DNA of 64,000 nt from GCA-003244245 sp963712995 (GCA_963712995.1 CAVQKH010000017.1:186001-250000), one strand, 5' to 3'; shown: positions 34,018 to 43,649, counted from the stretch's first letter. The notes: generated by a model from the sequence alone, not told the origin. Translations and numbers: made by a program.

Positions 34018-34254
34018 ATGGGTGAGGTCACTGTCCGAGAGCTCCGTAACCACGGTGGTGAGGTGATCGACCGGGTCGCTGGCGGCGAGACGGTGACGGT
34101 CACCCGGGCGGGCAAGCGGGTCGCAGAACTGCGCCCGTTAGCGCGGCCACCCTTGACAGCAGCAGCGCTACTCTCCCGTTGGAAGCACCTGCCGCCGGTC
34201 GACCCGCGGGAACTCCGGGCCGACATCGACGCGGTCATCAACCCCTCGTTATGA
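34018..34254 (+). CDS. Phd/YefM-family antitoxin
   Basis: A 78-residue antitoxin: GEVTVRELRNHGGEVIDRVAGGETVTVTRAGKRVAELRPL is the Phd/YefM DNA-binding fold, and the C-terminal SRWKHLPPVDPRELRADIDAVI would wrap the toxin. Its stop overlaps the toxin start as ATGA, so the two are co-translated. It binds its own promoter in known systems. The antitoxin is intact although the toxin after it is frameshifted. Confidence 0.82.
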   Translation: MGEVTVRELRNHGGEVIDRVAGGETVTVTRAGKRVAELRPLARPPLTAAALLSRWKHLPPVDPRELRADIDAVINPSL

Positions 34255-34690
34255 CCGCAGCACCACCTCACCAGGGTCTGCTGGACACCAGCACCGTCAT
34301 AGTGCTGACACGGCTGAGCGACCCGATGGTCCTTCCGCAGGAACCCCTGATTTCGACGGTTACGCTGGCCGAACTTTCGGTCGGCCCGCTCGTCGCCGCA
34401 TCGGAAGCCGAGCAGGCAACCCGCCAGGCGCACGTGAGCAAGCAGAGGCGGACTTCGACCCGCTTCCGTTCGACGCCTCTGCGGCCAGAGCATTCGGCCG
34501 GGTAGCAGCATCGCTGCGTCGCGCGGGCCGCAAACCGGCAGCGCGGGCCTTCGACGCGATGATCGCGGCCGTCGCCGTCGCTCACGAGCTACCTCTCTAC
34601 ACCTGCAACGCCGCAGACTTCGCCGGGATCGACGACCTGACCGTGATTGCCGTACCCCACCCGGACAACGTGCCGGAGCAGCGGAGATAA
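34251..34690 (+). pseudogene. VapC-type PIN toxin, frameshifted
   Basis: PIN-domain ribonuclease. The N-terminal part (GLLDTSTVIVLTRL, then STVTLAELSVGPLVAA) from ATG 34251 has the first acidic motif but runs out of frame near 34440 (QAHVSKQRRTS). The other frame gives EADFDPLPFDASAARAFGRVAA and KPAARAFDAMIAAVAVAHELPLYTCNAADFAGI, the usual PIN ending, with a stop at 34688-34690. The span is two bases over a multiple of three, so one base is missing or two are extra. The toxin is probably inactive, leaving an orphan antitoxin. Confidence 0.8.
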
Positions 34691-34706
34691 GGGCACTGCC
34701 GACCGT

Positions 34707-35723
34707 CTATTGGCGTAACAGGAAGGCGTACATGGCGCGAGTTGCACTCGGGCCCCGCGGATCAGCAAAAGAACCCAGCCAGTAACCACCCGACCAGGCG
34801 TGTGCCATCCCATCGACGGTCCAATACTCCTGCGCGACCTTGCCTGCGCTGTCCCTCCATCTGCGAACGCGATAAGGATGGCCACCGGGGACCGGTTCAC
34901 CGTAGCGGCTATCGCTCGCCGGCTGGTTGAAATCCGCGGTGAAGTAGCCGTCGGTGGCTAGGCGGTTGGTCTCCAACCACTGCCGCACGACCAGCTCCCC
35001 GTTGGCGGCGATATTGCGCCGATCCTCACTACCGTGAATCACGATGACCCGCATCGAGCGGGCGTGATCCCCCATGGCTCGGAAGGCCTGCTCACCCTGG
35101 CCGACCGGGTCAGGACCTCCTTGAACCAATACCTGTAATGCACCGGGACCATCGGTCGCCGCCTTGTATTCCAAGCCGGAGTGGACCGCCACCCCGCTGA
35201 ACAGGTCCGGATATGTCGCACCCATCACGACGGCCATCCCGCCGCCGGCAGACATCCCAGCGACATACACCCGGTCTGGATCGATGGTCCAGTTCTCGGT
35301 GTCGGCCATCACCGTCCGTGTGATGCCGGCGATGATTGCGGGTTCACCGGCGTCTCGCGACTGATGCTCCGGAAGGAACCAGTTCCAGCAATTATCGCCG
35401 TTTCCATCGCTCCAACATCGATCGAGCTGACCCTCGGTCACCTGTTCATCGGACCCGGTTTTCGCGTTCTCAAGCACCTGAACAGTCTGCCCGGGATATG
35501 CCACAACCATGTTGTGCTCGTCCGCGAGATCATTCCATTGGGTTGCGATCGCGCAACCGCGGGGAGTCTGAGTGCAGCCATGGAGCATGACCAGCAGCGG
35601 AACACTCGTGCCCACTTCGTAGACGGCCGGCGTATATATATAGTAGGGACGCTTTCCGGATCCGCTTGCGAATAGGAAAGGCCCCTGCCAAGGCAGCCGT
35701 TGCATCGATTGGACGGCAGTCAT
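34707..35723 (-). CDS. PHB depolymerase-family esterase
   Basis: A 338-residue alpha/beta hydrolase of the Esterase_PHB group. The oxyanion region is LLVMLHGCTQTPRGCAIATQWN, the nucleophile Ser is in YVAGMSAGGGMAVVMG, and a later Asp and the His in GMAHAWSGG complete the triad. No signal peptide is evident, so it may act inside the cell on polyhydroxyalkanoate or on smaller esters. A PHA synthase module lies 15 kb away. ATG 35723 follows GGGGAGA; the GTG at 35735 overlaps that site and is less likely. Confidence 0.85.
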   Translation of the reverse strand: MTAVQSMQRLPWQGPFLFASGSGKRPYYIYTPAVYEVGTSVPLLVMLHGCTQTPRGCAIATQWNDLADEHNMVVAYPGQTVQVLENAKTGSDEQVTEGQLDRCWSDGNGDNCWNWFLPEHQSRDAGEPAIIAGITRTVMADTENWTIDPDRVYVAGMSAGGGMAVVMGATYPDLFSGVAVHSGLEYKAATDGPGALQVLVQGGPDPVGQGEQAFRAMGDHARSMRVIVIHGSEDRRNIAANGELVVRQWLETNRLATDGYFTADFNQPASDSRYGEPVPGGHPYRVRRWRDSAGKVAQEYWTVDGMAHAWSGGYWLGSFADPRGPSATRAMYAFLLRQ

Positions 35724-35892
35724 TTTTCTCCCCACAGCGCGGCCGGGTAGTAAAGCGGCGTTGCTCCCGCCTCCGAAGCTAGCAGTCGAAGACCCTCACC
35801 GCGACCAGATCACCTGGCCACGCGGCCACGATGGAGTGACCGCCACGGCTCGTAGCGGCGGCCACGGTGCCGCTGAACACGCGCCGCCGATC

Positions 35893-37731
35893 TCAGAGGT
35901 GGTGATGCGTGGTGCCCTCCCGCAGCTCGCGGCCTCCTTCGGCAGTACCGTGGCCGGCCGCAGGGCCAGCCATACCGTCGTCGTTTCCGGGCCTCGGCCC
36001 TGCTGGCAGCCCGCCCGTTTCGGCGGCGAACTCGGCCGCGAGAGCTTCGATGCCGGATTGGGTGCGCAGCGGAATCTCCCGTAGAAAGAGCATGAGCACA
36101 AAGGCAATGACCATCACCCCGGCAGCGACGAAAAAAACGCCATCCATCGTGTCGGCGAATCCCACCAGGAACGGGCGGGCTAATCGGGGATCGGTGTGCT
36201 GCAGGAAAGAGGAGTCCTGCAACACACCGCCGGCATTGGCTGAGCTGCCGCCCCGGAGGACCTGCAAGATGGCGTCGTTGGCGGGATTGGCCGCTACGGC
36301 CGGATCAGCCAGCGCGGCCCGGAATTCCGGCGTCGGCGCGATGGTGCGGAACGCCTCAGCGATCTTGCCGCCGACCGTGGAGAACAGGATCGACAGGAAT
36401 ACCGCGACGCCCAACGTCCCACCCATCTGGCGGAAGAAGGTCGCCGAGGCGGTGGCCACCCCCATATCCCGCGCCGGCACCGCGTTCTGCGCCGCCATGA
36501 TCAGTGTCTGCAGGCAGCCGCCGAGCCCGAGGCCGAACAGCGCCATGTAGATGTCGACCTCGACCAGCGAGGTGTCGACGCTCAAGCGCAGCGCCAGCAA
36601 CAACAGTGCGAGTGCCATCACCGCCGTGCCCACCACAGGGAAGATCTTGTACCGACCGGTGCGAGAGGTCAGCTGCCCGGAGATCACCGAGCTGGCCATG
36701 ATTCCGGCCATCAGCGGCAGCAGCAACAGACCGGCTTCGGTGGGTGAGGCCCCTTTGACGATCTGGAGGTACAGCGGGATGAGCACGAGGCCACCGAACA
36801 TGCCCATGCCGATAATCAGGCCCGAGGCCGCCGTCACGCTGAACACGCCGTTGCGGAACAGCCGCAGGGGAAGCAACGCCTCGTCACCGATCGATCGCTC
36901 GGCCAGGACGAAGCTGACGAGCCCGGTCGTGGCGATCAGGTAGCAGACGATCGCTGCAGCCGATCCCCAGCCCCAGTCCCGGCCCTGCTCGGCCACCAGG
37001 AGGATGGGCAGCACCGCAATGGTCAGCGCCACTGCGCCGAGCCAGTCGATGCGGGACTCGCGCCGGGTGTGCGGGATGTTGAGCACCCTGGCCACCACGA
37101 TCAGGGCGGCAGCGGCGATCGGGACGTTGACCAGGAACACCCACCGCCAGCCCGCGATACCCAGGATCTCCTCGGCCCCGGCGAACCCACCGCCCACGAG
37201 TGGGCCGATCACACTCGCCGACCCGAACACGGCCAGGAAATAACCCTGGTAGCGAGCCCGTTTCCGCGGCGGCACGATGTCACCGATGATCGCGAACGCC
37301 AACGACATCAGCCCGCCGGCACCGAGACCCTGGATGGCGCGGAAGGCGGCCAGCCCGTACATCGACGTGGCGAGCGTGCACAGTATCGATCCGACGATGA
37401 AGATCGAGATGGCCGCGAGGAAGTAGGGCCTGCGCCCATGAAGGTCGGACAGCTTGCCGTACAACGGAGTGGAGATCGTCGCAGTGATCAGGTAGGCGGT
37501 GGTCGCCCACGCCTGCAGGCTCAAGCCGTGCAGGTCATCGGCGATGGTGCGAATCGCGGTCGACACGATCGTCTGGTCCAACGCTGCCAGCAGCATCCCG
37601 AGCATCAGCCCACCGAGGATGGTCAAGATCTGCCGGTGGGTGAACGCCGTGCTGTGCGCTGCCGTGACGGTCGGATCGGCCCTGCCGTTGAGACTGACGT
37701 CGTCGAGACCCACATCTATTGGTTGCGGCAT
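35893..37731 (-). CDS. 14-helix MFS drug/proton antiporter (DHA2 family)
   Basis: A 612-residue major facilitator pump with about 14 helices. Family marks are the first-helix LGGLMLGMLLAALDQTIVSTAI, the loop GKLSDLHGRRPYFL (motif A) and the motif C-like VIGPLVGGGFAG. The C-terminus is a 60-residue hydrophilic Gly/Glu-rich tail. A long soluble loop (GGKIAEAFRTIAPTPEFRAALADP...) lies between the last helices. Such proteins export drugs or dyes using the proton gradient; the substrate is unknown. ATG at 37731 (MPQPIDVG) is preferred to the upstream start in frame. Confidence 0.88.
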   Translation of the reverse strand: MPQPIDVGLDDVSLNGRADPTVTAAHSTAFTHRQILTILGGLMLGMLLAALDQTIVSTAIRTIADDLHGLSLQAWATTAYLITATISTPLYGKLSDLHGRRPYFLAAISIFIVGSILCTLATSMYGLAAFRAIQGLGAGGLMSLAFAIIGDIVPPRKRARYQGYFLAVFGSASVIGPLVGGGFAGAEEILGIAGWRWVFLVNVPIAAAALIVVARVLNIPHTRRESRIDWLGAVALTIAVLPILLVAEQGRDWGWGSAAAIVCYLIATTGLVSFVLAERSIGDEALLPLRLFRNGVFSVTAASGLIIGMGMFGGLVLIPLYLQIVKGASPTEAGLLLLPLMAGIMASSVISGQLTSRTGRYKIFPVVGTAVMALALLLLALRLSVDTSLVEVDIYMALFGLGLGGCLQTLIMAAQNAVPARDMGVATASATFFRQMGGTLGVAVFLSILFSTVGGKIAEAFRTIAPTPEFRAALADPAVAANPANDAILQVLRGGSSANAGGVLQDSSFLQHTDPRLARPFLVGFADTMDGVFFVAAGVMVIAFVLMLFLREIPLRTQSGIEALAAEFAAETGGLPAGPRPGNDDGMAGPAAGHGTAEGGRELREGTTHHHL

Positions 37732-37811
37732 ACAAATAATTGTAGACGGTGAAATCAAGGCCTTATGAAGATCAACAATGTTGGAGACTTCAGGCTACTG
37801 CGTCCGCACGG

Positions 37812-39428
37812 TCAGGCCGGGGATTTGCACCGAATTCCCTCGTCAGGAAGCTTCAGATCGGTGAGGTAGCTGATCCCTGCTTGATCGACACAGGTGTTGC
37901 CTTGCAGGAAAGCGGTGTGCCGGGTGCCCTCGAAGGTCAGCAAGCGTGCCTTGATGTCTTTGGCGAGGTTGACCCCGGCCTGATAGGGCGTGGCCGGATC
38001 CTGCGTCGTGGAGATCACCATCACGGTTGGCAGTCCGGGCGTCTGTGGATGGTGCGGTCCACCGGTGGGCGGCACCGGCCAGAACGCGCAGTTGTCAAGG
38101 GCCGGCGAGGGCGGCAGCCCGTTGTCCAGGAATGGCGCCACCTCGCGGTATTGAGCGTCGATGTCGCGGGCGACGTTCCGGTCTTTGATAGCCGGATCGT
38201 CAGCACAGTGGACGGCCTGGAAGACGTCCATCTCGGTGGAGTAGCTGCCGTCCTTGTCTCGCCCGTAGTAGATATCAGCAAGGCGCATGAGGCAGGAGAC
38301 CTCAGCGTTCAGACTTTGACAGTCCGCATTCAAACGACCTTGAGCGAGTTGTTGCAGGCCGAGATTCAGCGTCGGCCACAGGCTCGACAGGTAGAGCGCT
38401 TGAACCGTGCCGATCGTGGCGTCGGTGTAGGACAGCTTGCGACCATCGGCCACATCGGCCGGCTGGTTGATCAGCGGGCGAACCAGGGCCTGGAACTTAG
38501 CGACAGCTTGGTCTTTGTCTTGTCCCAAACCGCAGTCAGGACGGCCTGTGCACCAGGCGACGAACGCGTCGAAGGCCTTCTGGAATCCTCGGCCCTGGTC
38601 GATGAGCTGCGAAACCTGGTCCTGCGCCGGATCGACAGCGCCATCGAGGATCAATGCGCGCACATTCTTGGGGAAGGCCTCGGCGTAGCTGGCACCGATC
38701 TTGGTGCCGTACGAGAAACCCAGGTAAGTCAGCTTTTCGTCACCGAGCGCCGACCGCATGACGTCCAGGTCGCGAACCACCTCGCGGGTACCGATATTGG
38801 CGAGTACCTCTTTACCGGTACGAGTGACACATCCTTCATTGTCGGCTTTTTCCTGATTCTCCGTCTTCAGAACGCCTTCCGGGGAGCTGTCGACGTTGAG
38901 ATTCATCAGGCGTTCGGCATCCCGTGTCTCCTTGGTTCGGCAGAGAACCTGTGGCTCGCTGGAGCCGACACCGCGCGGGTCGAATCCCACGAAGTCGAAG
39001 CGTTCTCCGAGTTCATTGGTCGCGACCTCCTCGGCGAGGCTGGCCGCGGTGCTCATCCCGGACCCACCGGGGCCACCAGGGTTGATCACCAGAGAGCCGA
39101 TCCGGTTCGCCGGGTCCGACGCGGGCCGCCGGAGCAGACCGAGCTTGATGACCCGGCCCTCCGGGTTGGCGTAATCCAGCGGCACGTTGAGGTACGTGCA
39201 CTGCAGACCCGGATCGGCGTAGGCCGTCTTGTCCCGGGGAGCCTTGGCGAAAGCGGAGCAGCCGGTCCACGTCAAGCTCTGGCCGTAGAACTGTTCCAAC
39301 CCGGCCGGTACCACGCCGGCGGGTGCCCGCTGCGCGATGTCACCCGCGGTGCTGGTCGTACATCCCAGGGCCAAAGACCCCACCGCTGCGAGCACTAGCC
39401 CGATGGAGCGCCCCGGCCCACGTTTCAT
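37812..39428 (-). CDS. Secreted TAP-like alpha/beta hydrolase (SlpD/tripeptidyl aminopeptidase type)
   Basis: A 538-residue exported hydrolase. The signal peptide RSIGLVLAAVGSLALGC ends in a lipobox-like LALGC, so it is probably a lipoprotein. The oxyanion segment is LVINPGGPGGSGMS, followed by DFVGFDPRGVGSSEP. The nucleophile Ser is in YLGFSYGTKIGASYA, and the C-terminal catalytic region includes STTQDPATPYQAGVNLA and GTRHTAFLQGNTCVD with the His. Several cysteines suggest disulfides. Family members remove N-terminal di- or tripeptides outside the cell. ATG 39428 follows GGAGGA at good spacing. Confidence 0.88.
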   Translation of the reverse strand: MKRGPGRSIGLVLAAVGSLALGCTTSTAGDIAQRAPAGVVPAGLEQFYGQSLTWTGCSAFAKAPRDKTAYADPGLQCTYLNVPLDYANPEGRVIKLGLLRRPASDPANRIGSLVINPGGPGGSGMSTAASLAEEVATNELGERFDFVGFDPRGVGSSEPQVLCRTKETRDAERLMNLNVDSSPEGVLKTENQEKADNEGCVTRTGKEVLANIGTREVVRDLDVMRSALGDEKLTYLGFSYGTKIGASYAEAFPKNVRALILDGAVDPAQDQVSQLIDQGRGFQKAFDAFVAWCTGRPDCGLGQDKDQAVAKFQALVRPLINQPADVADGRKLSYTDATIGTVQALYLSSLWPTLNLGLQQLAQGRLNADCQSLNAEVSCLMRLADIYYGRDKDGSYSTEMDVFQAVHCADDPAIKDRNVARDIDAQYREVAPFLDNGLPPSPALDNCAFWPVPPTGGPHHPQTPGLPTVMVISTTQDPATPYQAGVNLAKDIKARLLTFEGTRHTAFLQGNTCVDQAGISYLTDLKLPDEGIRCKSPA

Positions 39429-39522
39429 CCCAGAATCCTCCGCCTTACCCGCTGTTTGCCGCCTGGTAATGATCACACTACAGTGGTCACCCCACGCAAC
39501 CGGACCACATCCCCGGGTGAGC

Positions 39523-40545
39523 TTACTCATGAACCCGGCCGAACACGCCCAACAGGCGGTCTTTGATCTCCGGCCGGCCCGCGGCGACGAGGGTGAACGT
39601 CGCCTCCCGGACCAGTCGCTGGGCATGCTGCTGGGCGAGAATTCCGGAGCTGCCCACCGCCACCACAAGGGCACCGGCGCAGCGGTAGGCGAACTCCGAG
39701 GCAGCGGCCCGAGCCGCTGGCAGCGCCTCCGGCTCGTCGAGTCCGGCGTCGAGGCGCCCGCGGATCGTGTCCTGCTCGGCACGCAGCAGTTCCGCGGTCC
39801 CGGGTCGACCTGCCGCGCCGATCATCCGGATACACCGGGTGGCGACTCCCATCGCGAGGCAGCCGCTCAGCCGCGCGTTCAGCCCCTGCTTGGCGAGGAA
39901 GTCCCGGTGCGAGATCTCCGCTGTGATCTTCTCGAGGGGCAGGACATAGTCCGCGAAGCGCAGCCTGACGGTGTTGCTGCCTTGGGCGGCGACCATGCGC
40001 AACTCCTCGACGCCGATGCCCGCACCGGCTGTGGCATCGATCAATCCGCTGATGATGGTGCCCAGGGTGCCCGCGGTGTTGCGCGCCGAGATCTGCAGCA
40101 CGTCGATGATGCCCCACCCCGTGACGAACGGGGCCTCGCCACGGAGCAGCCAACCCCCCTCGGTTGCCGTCGCCCACAGCCGCGGGGGCTGCGGGATCGC
40201 GCCGGCGTAGGACACCCCACCACGCACCTCTCCCCGAATGGCCGCGCCGAGGTATCTGTCCCGCAGTCCGGCGTTCGCGGTGCCGGTGAGGCCGCGCACC
40301 ACTGCGTGGTGCTGCATCCAGGTGAACGTCGTGGTGAGACATCCGCTCGCGAGCGTCTCGAGGATCCCGACCAGCGACGGGACGTCGACCTCGACGCCGC
40401 CATCGGCGGGCCGGCCCGCCATGCCGTAGAAGCCCTGCTCCGCGAGCAGGTCGAAGTGACTACGCGGCACAGCTCCCTGAACGTCCACCTCGAGGGCCGC
40501 TGGGAACAACACCTCCTCCGCGATCGTGTGGGCGCGCTCCAGCAT
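39523..40545 (-). CDS. Acyl-CoA dehydrogenase family protein
   Basis: About 340 residues from ATG 40545; GTG starts up to 40563 are also possible. The fold is acyl-CoA dehydrogenase: an N-terminal helical domain (LLAEQGFYGMAGRPADGG), a beta domain (GVSYAGAIPQPPRLWATATEGGWLLRGEAPFVTGWG), and a C-terminal helical domain ending GILAQQHAQRLVREATFTLVAAGRPEIKDRLL. It is shorter than the usual 380 residues. The catalytic Glu cannot be assigned with certainty, so it may be a non-canonical member or act on an unusual substrate. It is divergent from the next gene. Confidence 0.75.
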   Translation of the reverse strand: MLERAHTIAEEVLFPAALEVDVQGAVPRSHFDLLAEQGFYGMAGRPADGGVEVDVPSLVGILETLASGCLTTTFTWMQHHAVVRGLTGTANAGLRDRYLGAAIRGEVRGGVSYAGAIPQPPRLWATATEGGWLLRGEAPFVTGWGIIDVLQISARNTAGTLGTIISGLIDATAGAGIGVEELRMVAAQGSNTVRLRFADYVLPLEKITAEISHRDFLAKQGLNARLSGCLAMGVATRCIRMIGAAGRPGTAELLRAEQDTIRGRLDAGLDEPEALPAARAAASEFAYRCAGALVVAVGSSGILAQQHAQRLVREATFTLVAAGRPEIKDRLLGVFGRVHE

Positions 40546-40654
40546 GCTCACCACACCGACCACGCTACCTCGCCACGGCGGTGGGTATCAGCGCTGCTCG
40601 CGGCCACTCACCCCTCGACGGCAACAGTCCTCACCTGCGCCCTAACATCGGCGC

Positions 40655-41779
40655 GTGACGATTGACGCCAGTGCGCTGCTTGCGCATGCCCACCGCCCCA
40701 CTGCCAAGCTCACCCGGCGTGATGTGGCCCGCCTGATGCTCAGCGTGCCCTCGGTAGAGGCACTAGCAGCAATGCCCGGATTGCGCCGCGAGCTGCTCGC
40801 GGCCCGCAATTCGCTCTCCGCCAGGTTCTGGGAGTCCGCCGAATCCGTCCTCGGACGGATCGCCGGCGGAACCGCGACCGTCGGCGAGGTGCATGGATGG
40901 CTCGAGGCGACCGGAACCGAGCCGACCGCGATCATCGGGCTGCACGTGTGGGAGGAGGAGCCCTCCCGCACGCCGCTCGCGCACGAAATGTACGACCTGC
41001 TCGTCACGCACCTCGAGGAGTGCCTCACCGCCGGCGACATCGACCCCGACCAACTCCTCATGGAGGATCCGGCAGCGCAGCAGGAGTACCGCGCCCTGCA
41101 GGAACGCTGGCTCACCTCACCGTTGCCCGACGGCCGGGTGCCCATGAACGAGTTGTTCGACGAGGCAGATGACGACCTCATCGCCGAGTGGGACGCCGCC
41201 GAGCAGGCCGCGCTGGACGAGCTCCAGGACATTCTGGTTGAGGTGGGCGAGCGTCCCCGGCCGGATGCCGAGCTCCGGGCCGCCTGCCGGGACTTGCGCA
41301 CCGCGTTGCAGCGCGGAGGCCAGCGGGTCGATCTTCTCCGGGTCGGCGGTGGAGTTGATCCGGGCAACCTGGACCCCGACGACCGGCAGCTGTGGGTACG
41401 GTTGGCCGCAGGAGTGATCAACCCGGTGGGCGAGCTACCGGAGGACCTCCCGGACGAGGAGCTCTCCGCCATCGCTCTCGATCACGAAGAGTGGTTGTGG
41501 GCGATCGAGGCACTGGTCCGCGGCGGTCCGGGAACTCCGGCCTCAGCCCTGGACCTCGCTCAGTTCACCGCGGGAGCCAACGACGACGGTGACGACATCG
41601 ATGTGCTGGCCGGCTGGTTCAGCCCAGTCGTCGAGCAATGGCAGCTCCTCGGCGCCCTCGACACCCACGAACGCCTCACCCCCCTGGGCTGGTGGGGCCT
41701 GCCCGAATCCCTCGTCCAGGCGTGGTCCCCCGATTCCTCCGATACTCCCGCTTCAGCGGGGTTGCGACAGGTCGAGTAA
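40655..41779 (+). CDS. Conserved actinobacterial protein of unknown function
   Basis: A 374-residue acidic protein from GTG 40655. It has no signal peptide or membrane segment. Helical stretches dominate (SARFWESAESVLGRIAGG, LRAACRDLRTALQRGG), with very acidic segments (NELFDEADDDLIAEWDAAEQ, PEDLPDEEL) and a conserved-looking WGLPESLVQAW near the end. I recognise no domain. It is divergent from the acyl-CoA dehydrogenase and convergent with the glutamine synthetase homologue, so it probably has its own promoter. Confidence 0.6.
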   Translation: MTIDASALLAHAHRPTAKLTRRDVARLMLSVPSVEALAAMPGLRRELLAARNSLSARFWESAESVLGRIAGGTATVGEVHGWLEATGTEPTAIIGLHVWEEEPSRTPLAHEMYDLLVTHLEECLTAGDIDPDQLLMEDPAAQQEYRALQERWLTSPLPDGRVPMNELFDEADDDLIAEWDAAEQAALDELQDILVEVGERPRPDAELRAACRDLRTALQRGGQRVDLLRVGGGVDPGNLDPDDRQLWVRLAAGVINPVGELPEDLPDEELSAIALDHEEWLWAIEALVRGGPGTPASALDLAQFTAGANDDGDDIDVLAGWFSPVVEQWQLLGALDTHERLTPLGWWGLPESLVQAWSPDSSDTPASAGLRQVE

Positions 41780-41813
41780 CCCGCTGAAGCCCGTTGAACG
41801 CGAGGGAGCCGGC

Positions 41814-43190
41814 TCAGTAACGCCAGCGGTGCGCGGCGACGACCTCGTCCAGGGGGCGGTCGGCGGCCCAGGCGGCGTCGGAGCGGCGGACGGCGAGGAA
41901 CGCGCCGAGCAACTGCTCGCCGAGCACCGCGGTGAGCCGCTTGGAGGAGCTGAGCGCCTCCTCCTGCTCGGCCGGTGTGCTGGGCAGGAGGGTCATGCCG
42001 CGAGCAGCGCGATCCTGCTCACTCCACCCACCAGGGTCAACTTGAATCGGCTCGCCGGGATCGGCCCCATCGCGCAGCCCGGCCACACCGGTCGCGATCA
42101 CCGCGGCCAGCGCGAGATAGGGGTTGGCAGAGGCATCGGAGACCTTGAGCTCGACGTTGGCGTGATCGAGGCCGAGCAGCTCGGTACCGAGCACATAGCG
42201 CAGCGGGGCCTCGCGGTTCTCCACACCCCAGAATCGATAGGCGCCGGCGAAGTAACCGGGGCGCAGCCGGGCCAGGGACGGCACGCTCGGCGCGGTGATC
42301 GCGGCCAGCGCCGGCAGGTCGCGGAGCAGCCCTCCCAGCCAGCCTGCACCGTCGGGGCCAGGCCGGTCAACGACAGCTGACCCGCTGGCCAACAGGTTGC
42401 GGCCGGCACGCCATACCGAAGTGTGCAGATGCCAACCATTGCCTACCCCGGCGGCCGTGAACAGTGGCGCGAAACATGCCCGCAGACCATGTGCCCTGGC
42501 CGCGGCGTGGATGGTCTGGCGGGCCAACACCTGCCGATCGGCGGCAGTGATCGGATCGGATGCGACGATGCTGAGCTCCACCTGAGCCGGCCCGTACTCA
42601 GCGTGCAGTTGATTGACCGGCACCCCGTTGGCCGCCAGGTCGGTCAGTAGGTCGGCGATGAACTCGTCCACCGCCAGCAAGGCGTGTGGGCTGTAGGCAG
42701 GGGCCTGGTAGGCCAGCCGGGGCTCCACACCCTCGTCGAGGTCACCGGCCACAGTGAGCACGAATTCCATCTCGTAACCGGCTTTGATCTCCAGACCCTC
42801 CGCGGCGGCCGCCTCGACCTGCGCTTCGAGCACCCCGCGCTGGTCGTAGGGCCACGGCGAACCATCCGCAGCGATCTGGCGGCCCGGCGCCCACGCCAGC
42901 GCGGGCTGCCCGGCCAGGCGCGTCAAGCCCCGCAAATCCGGTACCAATCGGATGTCACCGGAGGGGGTGGACAGGTCCTCGTGGGCGAAGGTGATTCCGT
43001 CGTGGGTGTCGAACACCGCGAACAGGGGGGAGACCCCGATCCCGCGGTGGGCGACCTGTGGCAGCGCCGCCACCGGCACGATCCGCGAACGGGGAATCCC
43101 GTTGTTGTCCACCCAGGTGATGCTCACCCCGGCCACACCGTTGGTCGCCAGGTCCAAGGCCAGGGCTCCCGCATCCAGCATGTTCGTCAT
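41814..43190 (-). CDS. Glutamine synthetase family protein (GlnA-like, PuuA/GlnT type)
   Basis: A 458-residue protein with glutamine synthetase marks: KAGYEMEFVL (metal-binding Glu), LHAEYGPAQVELS, the NGWHLHTSVWR motif, YFAGAYRFWGVENREAPLR with the substrate Arg, and LKVSDASANPYLALAAVIA. Such GlnA-like paralogues usually ligate amines or amino acids other than ammonia to glutamate, for example polyamines or ethanolamine. The substrate cannot be told. It ends 34 bases after the convergent gene at 41779. Confidence 0.83.
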   Translation of the reverse strand: MTNMLDAGALALDLATNGVAGVSITWVDNNGIPRSRIVPVAALPQVAHRGIGVSPLFAVFDTHDGITFAHEDLSTPSGDIRLVPDLRGLTRLAGQPALAWAPGRQIAADGSPWPYDQRGVLEAQVEAAAAEGLEIKAGYEMEFVLTVAGDLDEGVEPRLAYQAPAYSPHALLAVDEFIADLLTDLAANGVPVNQLHAEYGPAQVELSIVASDPITAADRQVLARQTIHAAARAHGLRACFAPLFTAAGVGNGWHLHTSVWRAGRNLLASGSAVVDRPGPDGAGWLGGLLRDLPALAAITAPSVPSLARLRPGYFAGAYRFWGVENREAPLRYVLGTELLGLDHANVELKVSDASANPYLALAAVIATGVAGLRDGADPGEPIQVDPGGWSEQDRAARGMTLLPSTPAEQEEALSSSKRLTAVLGEQLLGAFLAVRRSDAAWAADRPLDEVVAAHRWRY

Positions 43191-43463
43191 CCTCCGCTGT
43201 GTGCCTGCCCGATCATGCGTGTGGCCAGGCTAGCGCGGCGCAATGATCAGATCCTGCCTTCCCCTTGCGCCGCAGCCCGCGGAGTGCGGTACTAGCTCCA
43301 GACATCTCGCGGGTCACCTCGGGAACACAACGAGCACCGCGTTCGTCTGCAACAGTGAGACCCCGGGATCCGATGTGATGGTTGAACGGGTGGATCCCGT
43401 GAGTACCACCGCCGGTTCGACCGGGTCTGGTCACTGTGACCTGGCCAGGACGGAGGGAGAGTC
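43191..43463. other. Promoter region between GS homologue and DUF7455 gene
   Basis: These 273 bases between divergent genes hold no credible coding frame. They should carry the promoters of both. GGAGGGAGAGTC at 43451-43462 is the ribosome binding site of the next gene. Confidence 0.5.
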
Positions 43464-43649
43464 ATGACCAGCACGCTTGCCCGCCCTGAGTTGACCGCTT
43501 CCGACCGTTGCGATAGGTGCGGAGCCGCCGCACGCGTCCGCGCAGTGTTGCCCTCCGGGGGCGAGCTGCTGTTCTGCAACCACCACGCCCGCGAGCACTC
43601 CTCGAAACTGAAGGAACTCTCAGCCGATATCCAGGCCCGCGAGGCCTAG
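43464..43649 (+). CDS. DUF7455-like zinc-ribbon protein
   Basis: A 61-residue protein matching the small actinobacterial DUF7455 family: SDRCDRCGAAARVRAVLPSGGELLFCNHHAREHSSKLKELS. The two cysteines in CDRC and the Cys-His-His in CNHH form a probable zinc site. ATG at 43464 follows GGAGGGAG. Function is unknown; it is widely conserved near the sigma factor and helicase genes of actinobacteria. Confidence 0.85.
   Translation: MTSTLARPELTASDRCDRCGAAARVRAVLPSGGELLFCNHHAREHSSKLKELSADIQAREA

Noticed and set aside
37069..37752. Long plus-strand frame opposite the MFS gene
   Set aside because: Antisense to a well-supported transporter; composition is His/Arg/Asp-rich with no family likeness.
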